Of a stretch of 64,000 bases of DNA, positions 55,343 to 64,000 are shown one piece after another. The notes beneath the pieces were generated by a model. That model did not search any database, was not told where the DNA came from, and worked only from the letters and a program-made list of their open reading frames with translations. The stretch is from CAVUMR01 sp963742715 (GTDB lineage Bacteria > Actinomycetota > Actinomycetes > Mycobacteriales > Micromonosporaceae). Position numbers and translations under genes: made by a program. Within the stretch, counting starts at the first letter, position 1. Each line of letters opens with the position of its first letter. Location: NCBI GenBank assembly GCA_963742715.1, contig CAVUMR010000003.1:1178001-1242000 (forward strand), given 5' to 3'.

Positions 55343-56266
55343 ATGGTCGTCCCGCCAGATGAGAGCTGCGTGCTGCTCGACGGACCGTGGACCCACCGGT
55401 TCGTGTCCGCCAACGGCAGCCGCTTCCACGTCGCCGAAGTCGGCACCGGTCCATTGGTGCTGCTCCTGCACGGGTACCCGGAGTTCTGGTACGGCTGGCG
55501 CCATCAGCTTCCGGCGCTCGCCGACGCCGGTTACCGGGCCGTCGCGGTGGACCTGCGCGGCTACGGGGCGAGCGACAAACCGCCCCGGGGGTACGACGCG
55601 TACACGCTGGCCAGTGACGTGTCCGGGCTCATCCGCGCGCTCGGGGAACGGGACGCGGTGCTGGTAGGGCACGACTTCGGCGGCCTGCTCGCGTGGAGTA
55701 CCGCCGCGTTCCACCCGGCTCGGGTACGTCGCCTCGTGATCGTCGGCGGCGCCCACCCGCTGCGGCTGCGGGCCGCCCTGGTCGCCGACCCGCGCGGCCA
55801 GCTCGCCGCCAGCCGGCACCTGCTCGCCTTCCAGGTACCGCGGTACGAGCACACCGTCACCCGCGACGACGCGGCGATGGTCGGCGACATGCTGTACCAG
55901 TGGGCCGGCCCGGACTGGCGGTCGACCGTGGACTTCAGCGCCTACGCGCGGGCCTGCCGCGACGCCATGCAGATTCCGCAGACGTCGTTCTGCGCGCTCG
56001 AAGCGTTCCGGTGGGCGCTGCGCAGCACGCTACGGCCCAGCGGCTACCGGTACGTGAAGCTGATGCAGCGCCCGATCGAGGTACCCACGCTGCAACTGCA
56101 CGGGGCCCGCGACGCGTGCGTGCTCGCGCGTACCGCCCAGGGATCCGGCCGCTATGTCAACGCCCGGTACGAGTGGCGCCTGCTGCCGAGGATCGGCCAC
56201 TTCCCCCAGCAGGAGGTGCCGGACCTGGTGACCGGCGAGATCCTGCGGATCGCCAAGGAAGCCTGA
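55343..56266 (+). CDS. Epoxide-hydrolase-like alpha/beta hydrolase
   Basis: 307 residues. Oxyanion-hole HGYPEFWYGW, then GHDFGG with nucleophile Asp (about residue 113), and RIGHFPQQEVP with the catalytic His near the C-terminus; the cap domain lies about 140-220. The Asp nucleophile and HGYPEF are the marks of epoxide hydrolases (EphE/Rv3670 group). Its likely substrate is a lipid or xenobiotic epoxide. TAGTCT lies 6 nt before the ATG and there is no ribosome site, so it is probably leaderless. Confidence 0.85.
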   Translation: MVVPPDESCVLLDGPWTHRFVSANGSRFHVAEVGTGPLVLLLHGYPEFWYGWRHQLPALADAGYRAVAVDLRGYGASDKPPRGYDAYTLASDVSGLIRALGERDAVLVGHDFGGLLAWSTAAFHPARVRRLVIVGGAHPLRLRAALVADPRGQLAASRHLLAFQVPRYEHTVTRDDAAMVGDMLYQWAGPDWRSTVDFSAYARACRDAMQIPQTSFCALEAFRWALRSTLRPSGYRYVKLMQRPIEVPTLQLHGARDACVLARTAQGSGRYVNARYEWRLLPRIGHFPQQEVPDLVTGEILRIAKEA

Positions 56267-56437
56267 CCGGCGGTCATCGTCCCCGTGCCGCGCGGGGCCC
56301 GGCCCTCTTCCCCGCCCGCAGGGTCTCTTGATCCTGGCCGTACCGGTCTTGATCTTCGGGAGCGTGGGACGTCCTAGGCCGTGTCCTGTTGATCCTGCTG
56401 CGCCGGCGCGGCCGGTAAACGATCGGCAGGTCACGAC

Positions 56438-59212
56438 CTAGAGCAGGCGGTGCCACTGTTGCCGGTCGGCGTCGTACACCCCGACGACGGCGAAGTCGCC
56501 CTGCCGACCGAGACGACACAGCTCGGCCGAGTGCGGCAGGTGGGTGTTGCCGATCCGATACTCGTGCACGCTGCCGTCGCCAGCCGCCAGCCCGATCCGG
56601 GTCACCGGTGTGAGCCGCGGGTGGTACGCCACCCAGCGCAGCACGTACGCCGCCTCGTCGTCGGCGGAGAACGGGGAGCCTTCGTACAACAGGCCGAGCG
56701 CGCGGTACAGCCGCTCCGGAGAGCCGTGCGGCCCGAGGTCTTCCGCCCGGTAGACGTACCCGGAAGCACGGTCGAACTGGCGTTCCAGGTAGAACGCCAC
56801 ATGCGCGGGCTGGAGGACCTTGTACAACAGGATCGGGTAATTGGCCAGGTCAAGCGGCTGCGACGCGCCCTCGGCCGGGCCCGGTGTCATCGACTCCGGC
56901 GCCTGCTCTGACGTCTGCTCCGGCGGGGCGAGCGGTGGCGTCGCGGCCGGATCGATCGCCTGCGTCGCTTCCGATCCGGGCGGTACCGCGGTCTCGGCGG
57001 CCTGGAGCTGCTGGTACGGCGTCGACTCAGGGTGCGGCGGTGCCGGCGCGAACGGCGGCCCGGCCGGCGCGAAGGGCGGTGGCGTCGGGTCGAACGGTGG
57101 CGGCTGAGGCTCGAACGGCGGAGGCGGCTGGTCCAGGGACGCCGTGGGCGGCAGCCCGAAGGGCTCCGGTGGCGCCATCGGGGCTGCGGGGATGGAGTAC
57201 GGGACTGACGCGGCGCCGACATCCGGTGCGGACTCCGCCGCCTGCGCCTCGGCTTCGGCCTGCTGGTCCGGGGCGGGTCCGGCCACCGGCGGAATGCCCG
57301 CGCTCGCGTGAGCCGGCTGGCCGACCAGGAAGTCGGCCAGGTTACTGGGGCCGCCGTCCACCTCCGCCTCTTCGCCGGGCGGCGGGAGGGGCTGCATTAC
57401 CGCCGTGTCCGGCTCGGCCGGCAACTCCGACCGTCCGCGATCGGCTGGCTCGGCCGGCAGCTCCGGCCCTCCGCGATCGGATAGCTCGGCCGGCAGCTCC
57501 GGCCCTCCGCGACCGGCTGGCTCCGCCGCGTGCAAGCCGACGGAACCGGCTGGCTCAGCCGCATGGAATCCGGTGGACGCCGCGGCGGCATCCCGGCCTT
57601 CGGCCGATCCAGCCGGCGCCTGGTTCGGGGCTGGGAGGTCCGCCGGCGCGCCAGCCTCATCGTCCGAAGACGCGGTCAGCACCTGGGCGGCGGGGTCGCG
57701 CTCGTCGTCGCCTGGTTCAGGCGCATCGCGTCCGCCAGCGGTGTCGCCGCCACCAGCGCCCTCGTCACCAGTGCCGTCGTCACCAGTGGGGTCGGCAGCT
57801 GGGTCGTGGTCGGTCTTGGCACCCGCCGAGTCGGTCCCGGCGTCTTCCTGGCCGGTCTCTTCCTGGCCGGTCTCGTCCTGGCCGGTCTCGTCCTGGCTGG
57901 CCCCGGCCTCATCCGGAGCGGCACCGGCATCGTCCGGGCCGGCCGCATGCTGCCCGGCCCCGTACTCGTCCAGCGTCGCGCGCTGGTCGGTGGCCCGGTC
58001 GTCCTCGGAGAGGTGGCCGGGCGCGGTGTCACCGGGCGCTGGTTCACCGGGCGCTGGATCATCGGACGTCGTGTCACCGGGCGCTGATTCACCGGGCGCT
58101 GGTTCACCGGGCGCTGGTTCACCGGGCGCCGTGTTACCGGGCACCGCCGCGCCGGAGGGCATCGCGATGCCTCCGGCTGGCGCACCCGCGCCGGACCTGC
58201 CGGCGTCCAACTCATCGGCGGTGAGCCGTCGGGTCGCCTCGTCGGCAACGAGTGGACCGGGATCAACCGCGTGCGCTCCCTCGTCGAGGGCCGCCACGGT
58301 CGCGGCCGGCTCACCAGCCGGCTCGACCGCCACGGTTTCGTCCGCACCGCTGTACTGGTGGCGCAGCCGTTCGACCAGCCCGCTGTCAACCGACCATTGA
58401 GCCAGCTCGGCCACCCGGTGACCGTCCAGCGCCGCAGCGATCTCCGTGTCCGGGTTGACGACGAGGCTCCAGGACGCGTCCGGCCAGCTGAGCAAGATGA
58501 CCGCCAGCGGTACCTCGGTCGCCTCCACCTCGCCGAGCCGGGCGCCGAGTCGTTCGTACGATGTGAACACAGGCACTTCGTACCGGCCGTCCCGTTCCTC
58601 CCGTGGCCACGGGAAGCCAGGCTCGCCGACCGCGATGTGCCGTGGTGCGCCGACTACCGCCGGTATCAGTACGGAGGATGGCAGCAACGCGGACAGGAAG
58701 GCGCTCTGATCGCCAGCCCGTACCGCGTTGACCAGCGCGTCCTCCAGTTCGTTGGCCGCATAGAACGAGGGCGCAAGCCCATCCGCGGACCCGGTCCCGT
58801 CGTCCGGCACGCCGGTCACACCCGCGTGTTCCGCCCGCTCGGCGAGCATCCGCTGCAGGTACGGGGCGGGCAGATATCCGGCGATCGGCAACCCGAAGTC
58901 GACCGCCAGCCACCAGGACTCGTCCGGCCAGTCGCCGGCCACCTCGGCCAGCGTGCAGGTCCGGTGCGGTGCGGAGTCGGTACCGAGGCACGCGGCCATC
59001 GCCACGGCTGAGGTGAACACGAGGACGTACGTGCGGCCTTCGTACTGCCAGATCGGCCAGCCGTTGGCAGGTTGCCCGGAGGCGTCCAACGGCAGCGGCA
59101 ACAGCAGCTGCGCGCCCAGGAGCAGGTCGAAGTACCGGGATTGGTCACCCTGCTGTACCGCGCCGCTGAGCTCCTGCTCGAGCGCGTTCGCCGGCGCCCA
59201 GCCGTCAGCCAC
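56438..59212 (-). CDS. Giant SseB-domain protein of the type VII locus
   Basis: 924 residues. Two SseB-like domains lie at about 1-120 and 140-265. A Pro/Ala/Glu/Gly-rich disordered linker (about 300-780) contains collagen-like PGEPAPGEP repeats, EETGQDETG repeats and proline runs. A C-terminal alpha/beta domain (about 790-924) includes LYKVLQPAHVAFYLERQFDRASGYVYRAEDL. SseB domains occur in actinobacterial type VII clusters as cytosolic factors of unknown action. The GTG at 59212 has AGGAGG 5 nt upstream. It is divergent from the first mycosin gene. Confidence 0.75.
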   Translation of the reverse strand: MADGWAPANALEQELSGAVQQGDQSRYFDLLLGAQLLLPLPLDASGQPANGWPIWQYEGRTYVLVFTSAVAMAACLGTDSAPHRTCTLAEVAGDWPDESWWLAVDFGLPIAGYLPAPYLQRMLAERAEHAGVTGVPDDGTGSADGLAPSFYAANELEDALVNAVRAGDQSAFLSALLPSSVLIPAVVGAPRHIAVGEPGFPWPREERDGRYEVPVFTSYERLGARLGEVEATEVPLAVILLSWPDASWSLVVNPDTEIAAALDGHRVAELAQWSVDSGLVERLRHQYSGADETVAVEPAGEPAATVAALDEGAHAVDPGPLVADEATRRLTADELDAGRSGAGAPAGGIAMPSGAAVPGNTAPGEPAPGEPAPGESAPGDTTSDDPAPGEPAPGDTAPGHLSEDDRATDQRATLDEYGAGQHAAGPDDAGAAPDEAGASQDETGQDETGQEETGQEDAGTDSAGAKTDHDPAADPTGDDGTGDEGAGGGDTAGGRDAPEPGDDERDPAAQVLTASSDDEAGAPADLPAPNQAPAGSAEGRDAAAASTGFHAAEPAGSVGLHAAEPAGRGGPELPAELSDRGGPELPAEPADRGRSELPAEPDTAVMQPLPPPGEEAEVDGGPSNLADFLVGQPAHASAGIPPVAGPAPDQQAEAEAQAAESAPDVGAASVPYSIPAAPMAPPEPFGLPPTASLDQPPPPFEPQPPPFDPTPPPFAPAGPPFAPAPPHPESTPYQQLQAAETAVPPGSEATQAIDPAATPPLAPPEQTSEQAPESMTPGPAEGASQPLDLANYPILLYKVLQPAHVAFYLERQFDRASGYVYRAEDLGPHGSPERLYRALGLLYEGSPFSADDEAAYVLRWVAYHPRLTPVTRIGLAAGDGSVHEYRIGNTHLPHSAELCRLGRQGDFAVVGVYDADRQQWHRLL

Positions 59213-59365
59213 GGTCACCTCCTGATCGCTGCGTACAACGTACCGGCCGGCAGCACGACCAGGCGCGGCCGCTGTCACCTCGCTCCAGCCGCAACGAGCG
59301 CCGGGACTGGGCGTACCGGGCACCAGCGGCGCGAGTGTCGGCGTTCACCGGCTACCCTGTGCGCC

Positions 59366-60556
59366 GTGCGAGCCGCCGTTGTGACCCGCTTTCTCCAGGT
59401 GGCCGCGGTGGTGGCCGCCGGAACCCTGGTCGGGGTGGTGGTGCCGACGCCCGCCGCGGCCGTTGAGTGCAGCCCGGCGAACGGCGCTCCCTTCCCCTAC
59501 CTGCCGTGGTCGCAGGAGCGGCTCAATCCGCAGCGGGTCTGGCCGCTCGCCCGTGGCAAGCACGTCACGGTCGCGGTGATCGACTCCGGTACGTCCAGCA
59601 GTCATGCACAGCTGTCCGGCAAGGTCCTGCCGGGCGCGGACCTGACCGTGTCGGGCAACCGGCCCGCGAACAACGACTGCGCGGGTCACGGCACGATGGT
59701 CGGCGGCATCATCGCCGCCCGGGAGAGCTCGAAGTCGGGCTTCGCCGGGATCGCCCCGGATGCCACCATCCTGCCCATCCGGATCGCGAACGACACGAAG
59801 CGGTTCGAAGGCGGCTCGGCACTGGTAGCCAAGGCAATCCGGTACGCGGTGGCGAACCATGCCGACGTGGTGAACCTGTCGCTCACCACGGATCCGTCGG
59901 CGGACCTGCAGGCAGCGGTACGCGAGGCGCTGGACAGCGACGTGGTCGTTGTCGCGGCCGCGGGCAACGATGCTCAGAAGAACAACCCGGTGACCTATCC
60001 GGCGTCGTACCCGGGCGTGCTCGCCGTCGCCTCGGTCGACCGTGACGGCAAGCGCGCGGAAAACTCCGAGGTGGGGCAGTTCGTCGGGGTGGCCGCACCC
60101 GGAGTGGAGATCGTCGCGCCGGCGAGGACCAGCGGTTACGTGACTGACAGCGGTACCAGCTTCGCGGCACCCTTCGTCGCCGGTACCGCCGCACTGATCC
60201 GGTCGTACTACCCGAAGATGTCGGCCGCGGCGGTGGTACAGCGGATCAAGTCCACCGCCGACCGCCCGGGCAACGGCCCGAATACCGCGGTCGGTTACGG
60301 GGTCGTCAACCCGTACCGCGCGGTCGCCGACCTGGTCGGTTCGGCCGGAACGGCACCGGAGGACACCAAGGCGATACCGCCAGCCGGTTCCGCGGACGAT
60401 TCCGGCCGTACCCTCCGGATAGTCGCACTGGTGGTGTTCGGATTCTGCGTGGCGCTCACGGTGCTCGTACTGGTCGGCGCAGCGGTACTGCCACGCGCCC
60501 GACGCCGCGGCTGGCAGGCGGCCCAGCCCCCGTCAGCCGCGCGACGGACCGGCTGA
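59366..60556 (+). CDS. mycP: Mycosin-type subtilase, first copy
   Basis: 396 residues. A signal peptide (to about 33) precedes an S8 peptidase with the complete triad: D in AVIDSGTS (about 72), H in GHGTMVGG (about 107) and S in DSGTSFAAPFVAG (about 262). A C-terminal membrane helix (ALVVFGFCVALTVLVLVGAAV, about 352-372) and a short basic tail follow. This is the form of MycP proteases that stabilise and process ESX systems on the outer membrane face. The GTG start at 59366 has TACCCT 7 nt upstream and may be leaderless; GTG 59381 is possible. It points right, away from the SseB gene. Confidence 0.88.
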   Translation: MRAAVVTRFLQVAAVVAAGTLVGVVVPTPAAAVECSPANGAPFPYLPWSQERLNPQRVWPLARGKHVTVAVIDSGTSSSHAQLSGKVLPGADLTVSGNRPANNDCAGHGTMVGGIIAARESSKSGFAGIAPDATILPIRIANDTKRFEGGSALVAKAIRYAVANHADVVNLSLTTDPSADLQAAVREALDSDVVVVAAAGNDAQKNNPVTYPASYPGVLAVASVDRDGKRAENSEVGQFVGVAAPGVEIVAPARTSGYVTDSGTSFAAPFVAGTAALIRSYYPKMSAAAVVQRIKSTADRPGNGPNTAVGYGVVNPYRAVADLVGSAGTAPEDTKAIPPAGSADDSGRTLRIVALVVFGFCVALTVLVLVGAAVLPRARRRGWQAAQPPSAARRTG

Positions 60557-60602
60557 CCGGTACGGGTTCACCGACGCTGCCGATTCAACCGCCGCAGTCG
60601 AG

Positions 60603-60687
60603 CCGGCGTGGAGCGGAACCCGGCAGTCGTGGCGGCGTGGAGCGGAGCCCGGCGGTCGTGGCGGCGTGGAGCGGAGCCCGTCGCTCA
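60603..60687. repeat. 29-bp tandem repeat
   Basis: Three copies of gcggcgtggagcggagcccg plus ttgtg-like ends, 29-bp period, between the first mycosin and the next gene's stop. Confidence 0.85.
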
Positions 60688-61047
60688 GACCCGCGACTCC
60701 TGGAGGTCCTCGACGTCCTCCCGGCGAGCCCAGCCCTGGTACACGCCGCGGTCGAACTCTTCCAGCCCCATGGCCTGCGCGGCAGCGCTGTCAGTGCCGG
60801 CGTACTCGATCCGCAGCCAGGCGTCCTGGCCGCCGATGACCTGGAACAACTCCCCGCGCCACCGGCAGACGGTACGGATGTACGCGAAGTCCTCCAGCTC
60901 GGCGGCCGGAACGATGCGCTGGAACCGGCCCGGTGCGATCTGCTCGAAGCCGGCGTTCTGGTCCGAGCTGTACAACCGCATCCGGTCGCCGTCCGGGCTC
61001 GCTTCGTACTCGACGCCACGCCAGCGTGCGAAATAGCCGTCGCGCAT
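60685..61047 (-). CDS. Small conserved protein in a type VII locus
   Basis: 120 residues. MRDGYFARWRGVEYEASPDGDRMRLY and a C-terminal LEEFDRGVYQGWARREDVEDL enclose a beta-rich core. There is no signal peptide or cysteine pair beyond a single Cys. Similar short proteins occur in actinobacterial ESX regions, and their function is unknown. GAGGAGG lies upstream of the ATG at 61047. It is between the two mycosin genes, in one direction with the second. Confidence 0.65.
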   Translation of the reverse strand: MRDGYFARWRGVEYEASPDGDRMRLYSSDQNAGFEQIAPGRFQRIVPAAELEDFAYIRTVCRWRGELFQVIGGQDAWLRIEYAGTDSAAAQAMGLEEFDRGVYQGWARREDVEDLQESRV

Positions 61048-61167
61048 CGCGTTTCCTCCTCGCCGGGCTGCCCGATCCAACCTACTGCAGCCCGCCAGGC
61101 GGAGTTTCAGCCCAGGAAGCCGCGGTCACCGGCCGATAGTGCACCGGAGCCCACCGTGGCGGACCGG

Positions 61168-62769
61168 CTACCGGATCGGGCCGGCGGACTGACCCGGCGG
61201 CGCACCAGGCGGGTTCGGTCCCGACCCGGGAGGTGGCTGTGCGGGCCACGCACCGGGCGGACCCGACCAGCCCTGCCCGGGCGGTTGACCCTGCCCGGGC
61301 GGTGGTTGGGCCGGCCAGCCGGATCCCGGCGGCTGGTTCGGCCAACCGGAAGCCCCCGGCTGGCCTGCCCACGGCTGACCTGGTTGGGCCGTTCGCGTCG
61401 CCCGGGATTTCCGGCTCCGCCGCGCCAGCACGACGATTAGCGCCACGACCAGCAGGAGGACAGTCGCGGCGATCCCGCCGACCATCGCGATCAGGGACCA
61501 TTTGATCCCGCCGTCCGGCGGCCCGGCGCCGGTGGACCTGTTGGTTTCGACCGCGTGCGGGGGGCCGCCCAGCGGGTTGTCCCGCACCGCCTCGACTTCG
61601 GCGGTCAGTGCCGGGACCGGCCGGACCGTGCCGAATCCGTACTGCGGGTCGCGCCCGGTCGGTCCGTGGTCCTTGGCGGTCTTGAGCAGGCGGTTGATCA
61701 CATTCGCGGCGCTCAGCGTCGGATACCGTGCGCGCACCAGAGCGACCACACCGGACACGATCGCCGTCGCGTCGCTGGTTCCGGTGCCCGAGCCGTAGGT
61801 GGAGGCGTAGTCCGCCTTCGGCACCGGGGCGACGATCTGGGTGGCCGGGGCGGCGATGCCGACTTCCGGACCGGCCATCGACCCGGACCAGAAGTTCGCC
61901 TGCCGATCGGTACCGGAGACCGCCAGTACCCCCGGAATGTTCGCGGGCGAGCCGATCCGGACGTCCTGCGCCCGGTTGCCGGCCGCGGCCACGATGATCA
62001 CGTTCTTGCTGAACGCGTACGTGAAGGCGTCGAGTTCGGCCGGATAGGGATCGGTGTCGCGGGTGATCGACATGTTGATGACGTCGGCACCATGATCCAC
62101 CGCCCACCGGATGGCGTTGGCGAAGTCCTCCGGCTTCCAGTTGCGCTCGTTCGCGGCGAGAGCAACCGGAAGGATCCGGGCTTCGGGTGCCACGCCGAGC
62201 GCGTTGTTCTCTCCACCGCCCTTGGCGGCGATGATGCCGGCCATCGCGGTCGCGTGGCTGGCGTCAGCGGTGCTGGACCAGCCCCGCTCCCCTGCGCCGG
62301 TACCGATGCCGGTGCCCGGCAGCACCTGACCAGCCAGGTCCCGGTGCGTCACGTCCACACCGGCGCTGTCGATGACCGCCACGACCACACCGTTGCCCCG
62401 GGTGATCTTGTGCGCGGCGGGCACCTGCAGTGCATCCAGGTACCACTCGGCATGACGGACCGTTTCCGCGTGCGCCGGGAGCGGCGCGACGAAGACGAGG
62501 CTCACGCCTACGATCGCCGCACCGACCCACCGCAACACACGACTCGCCCTACCGCTGGCACCGGTTGTCCGGCCGCCGGCGCCGCGTCGACCGGCACCGC
62601 GTCGACCGGCACCGCGTCGACCGGCGCCGCGTCGACCTGTTGGGCGCGACCCCGCGGGCGGCACGACCGCCGCCGGCGAGCTGACAGACCGCACGCCGGC
62701 TCCATCGCCAGCCGCGCTGTACGTCAGCGGAACTGCCCTGGCCATCGCACCCGCACTGCGCAACCGCAC
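61168..62769 (-). CDS. Mycosin-type subtilase, second copy
   Basis: 533 residues. A long basic N-terminus holds an AGRRGAGRRG repeat before a signal or membrane segment (VLRWVGAAIVGVSLVFVAPLPAHA, about 80-103). The S8 domain has D in AVIDSAGVDVTHRD, H in DASHATAMAGI (in place of the usual GHGT) and S in GTGTSDATAIVSG (usual GTSFAAP altered). The C-terminal helix (AMVGGIAATVLLLVVALIVVL) precedes a Pro/Gly/Gln-rich cytosolic tail. AGGAGG at 62776-62781 sets the GTG at 62769. The changes around His and Ser suggest altered or reduced activity. Confidence 0.83.
   Translation of the reverse strand: MRLRSAGAMARAVPLTYSAAGDGAGVRSVSSPAAVVPPAGSRPTGRRGAGRRGAGRRGAGRRGAGGRTTGASGRASRVLRWVGAAIVGVSLVFVAPLPAHAETVRHAEWYLDALQVPAAHKITRGNGVVVAVIDSAGVDVTHRDLAGQVLPGTGIGTGAGERGWSSTADASHATAMAGIIAAKGGGENNALGVAPEARILPVALAANERNWKPEDFANAIRWAVDHGADVINMSITRDTDPYPAELDAFTYAFSKNVIIVAAAGNRAQDVRIGSPANIPGVLAVSGTDRQANFWSGSMAGPEVGIAAPATQIVAPVPKADYASTYGSGTGTSDATAIVSGVVALVRARYPTLSAANVINRLLKTAKDHGPTGRDPQYGFGTVRPVPALTAEVEAVRDNPLGGPPHAVETNRSTGAGPPDGGIKWSLIAMVGGIAATVLLLVVALIVVLARRSRKSRATRTAQPGQPWAGQPGASGWPNQPPGSGWPAQPPPGQGQPPGQGWSGPPGAWPAQPPPGSGPNPPGAPPGQSAGPIR
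62578..62637. repeat. 15-bp in-frame repeat coding GRRGA
   Basis: Four copies of ggcgccgcgtcgacc (and variants) in the N-terminal coding part of the second mycosin. Confidence 0.85.
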
Positions 62770-62826
62770 GCGATCCCTCCTGGTTGAGGCGGCCACATGA
62801 CGGTCCGGCAGCACCGGATCGTCCGG

Positions 62827-64000
62827 CTAGCCCCCGATCACCCCGGGTGCGGCGCTGTTCTCCGCACCCCAGACGTCGTCGTCCTCGGTGAGCCAGGTGT
62901 TCCGTTCATCGCCGCCGCCCTGACCGGCACCGTGCCCGCCACCCATCATGCCGGTGCCCCGGCCAGCGCCGCCGCGGCCAGCACCACGACCACCACGGCC
63001 GCCACCGCGTCCACCTGCGCCACCGCCGGCCATACCCATGGGCATGCCGGACAACGCCGCGGCCGGGCTCACCGGGCGGCCGATACCAGCGCCGGCGCCG
63101 AGGCTACCCAGACCACCGCCGCCGGCAGCACCGCCGAGTCCGGCGCCCACCGGACCGAAGCCCGGTCCACCGGACGCGAGCCCGGTGCCGGGCAGGTTTC
63201 CGCCGGTGCCGGTGTCGATCGTCGGCAGGCCCGGCGTGGTGGTGGGCGGTCCTTCGGTGGGCAGCGTAGGGGTCGGAGTTTCGATATGCGGCGTCGGCAC
63301 ATCGTCCGGGACACCGGTGTTCGGCATGGGGGGCGGCTTCGGGGCACCACCGGGGCCCAGGCTGCCTGCCGACCCGGTGCCGCCACCAGCGTCAACACTG
63401 GTCGGATCGAAGCCGTTGTGGTCGCCGCGATCACCCATCGTCGGCGTCGGGTTCGGAGTAAGCAGGTCGTGACCGTCGAACGCCGAGTCGACCCGCTCGT
63501 ACACCTGCTGCGCGTCGTCCTCGACGTCGGTGAACCAGCTGCGCAGCCGGTCCGTCGCCCAACCGACCACATTGGACGCCAGATCGCCCAACCAGTTGTC
63601 GGACACCTTCTCCCAGAACGAGCCCGGGATCAGGGCAGCCGGCAGGCCGCCCACCATGCCAGCGAACACGGAGGCCCGGAACCTGTCGGCCTCAGCCTGG
63701 TGGCCCTGCACCTCGTCGAGCATCTCGTTGGGGATCGGCATGTCGCCCTGCGCGCTCGCGAGGTCCGACGATGCATCGTGGAGCATCGTGACCACCGGCC
63801 GGTGGCTCTCGCGGATGTCGTCGATCGCCTTCGCGATCTGCTCCAAACGCTCGCGGTACGCCTTACCGGCATCGCCGCGCCAGGTCTCCAGGTCGGAGAT
63901 GCCGTCGCGGAGGCTCTGCGTCACCGAGTCGGCGTTGGAGAAGCACGCCTCGAAGCTCTGCGCTGCGGCCGTCAGCCGACCCGGCCGACCCTTCACGCAG
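62827..64000 (-). CDS. WXG100-like N-terminus with Gly/Pro-rich C-terminal half, 5' end outside the window
   Basis: At least 389 residues. The N-terminal helices (SLRDGISDLETWRGDAGKAYRERLEQIAKAIDDI) contain W-R-G at the WXG position. A second pair of helices and a hydrophobic LPAALIPGSFW follow. From about 185 the protein is Pro/Thr/Gly-rich, then almost pure Gly/Ala/Met with GGRGGGRGG runs, and the end is acidic (WLTEDDDVWG). The GTG at 63996 is too near the window edge; the frame likely continues beyond it. It belongs to the type VII locus and is the probable secreted partner of the mycosins. Confidence 0.65.
   Translation of the reverse strand, partial: CVKGRPGRLTAAAQSFEACFSNADSVTQSLRDGISDLETWRGDAGKAYRERLEQIAKAIDDIRESHRPVVTMLHDASSDLASAQGDMPIPNEMLDEVQGHQAEADRFRASVFAGMVGGLPAALIPGSFWEKVSDNWLGDLASNVVGWATDRLRSWFTDVEDDAQQVYERVDSAFDGHDLLTPNPTPTMGDRGDHNGFDPTSVDAGGGTGSAGSLGPGGAPKPPPMPNTGVPDDVPTPHIETPTPTLPTEGPPTTTPGLPTIDTGTGGNLPGTGLASGGPGFGPVGAGLGGAAGGGGLGSLGAGAGIGRPVSPAAALSGMPMGMAGGGAGGRGGGRGGRGAGRGGAGRGTGMMGGGHGAGQGGGDERNTWLTEDDDVWGAENSAAPGVIGG

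Overview
This 64 kb window is chromosomal DNA from a high-GC actinobacterium, most likely of the order Micromonosporales. The family is an inference. Its basis is very GC-rich codon third positions, a thymidylate kinase fused to an MFS domain, many GTG starts, Tad/type VII secretion genes, and a gene order resembling the Mycobacterium tuberculosis holB-topA-helicase-tad-ssd-acs-ephE region (Rv3644c to about Rv3670). No rRNA, tRNA, CRISPR array, transposase or phage gene was seen.

Left part (1-13.3 kb): a DUF1737 protein, a membrane metallophosphoesterase, a GNAT acetyltransferase, a RicT/PSP1 protein, a cell-wall protein with an LPITG sorting signal, a three-gene YbaB / type VII substrate cassette, holB, the MFS-tmk fusion and a D-threonine-aldolase-like PLP enzyme. 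13.4-20 kb: a TetR regulator, a two-gene caspase plus EACC1 conflict cassette, a membrane endonuclease/exonuclease/phosphatase protein and a sugar-lactone oxidase.

20-32 kb: topA, followed by a gene desert of about 1.1 kb made of minisatellites and a 119-bp duplication. Then come a lipoprotein, a second WXG100 / EspC-like / YbaB cassette, the proton-pumping pyrophosphatase hppA and an anti-sigma/anti-anti-sigma pair. 32-43.8 kb: a DEAD/DEAH helicase divergent from a complete small Tad pilus operon (Ssd, TadA, TadB, TadC, a DUF4244 pilin, TadE and a second TadE-like protein whose stop codon is missing), then a VOC/pterin-dehydratase-like protein, an HAD-IB phosphatase and a degenerate Fic-like protein.

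44-56 kb: acetyl-CoA synthetase, two closely related secreted M6 metalloproteases flanking a secreted EEP hydrolase, a membrane protein joining an ECF-sigma-like N-terminus to a beta-propeller, a small membrane protein and an epoxide-hydrolase-like enzyme. 56-64 kb is the edge of a type VII (ESX-like) secretion locus: a giant SseB-domain protein, two mycosin-type subtilases, a small conserved protein and a WXG100-like protein running off the window. The EccB/C/D/E core is not inside the window.

Three sequence habits recur. In-frame and intergenic minisatellites have periods of 15, 18/36, 29, 30 and 57 bp. At least eight genes have a TANNNT box 6-8 nt before the start codon, which suggests leaderless mRNAs. 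Pairs of DnaA-box-like nonamers sit in gene-free spots far from any dnaA gene.
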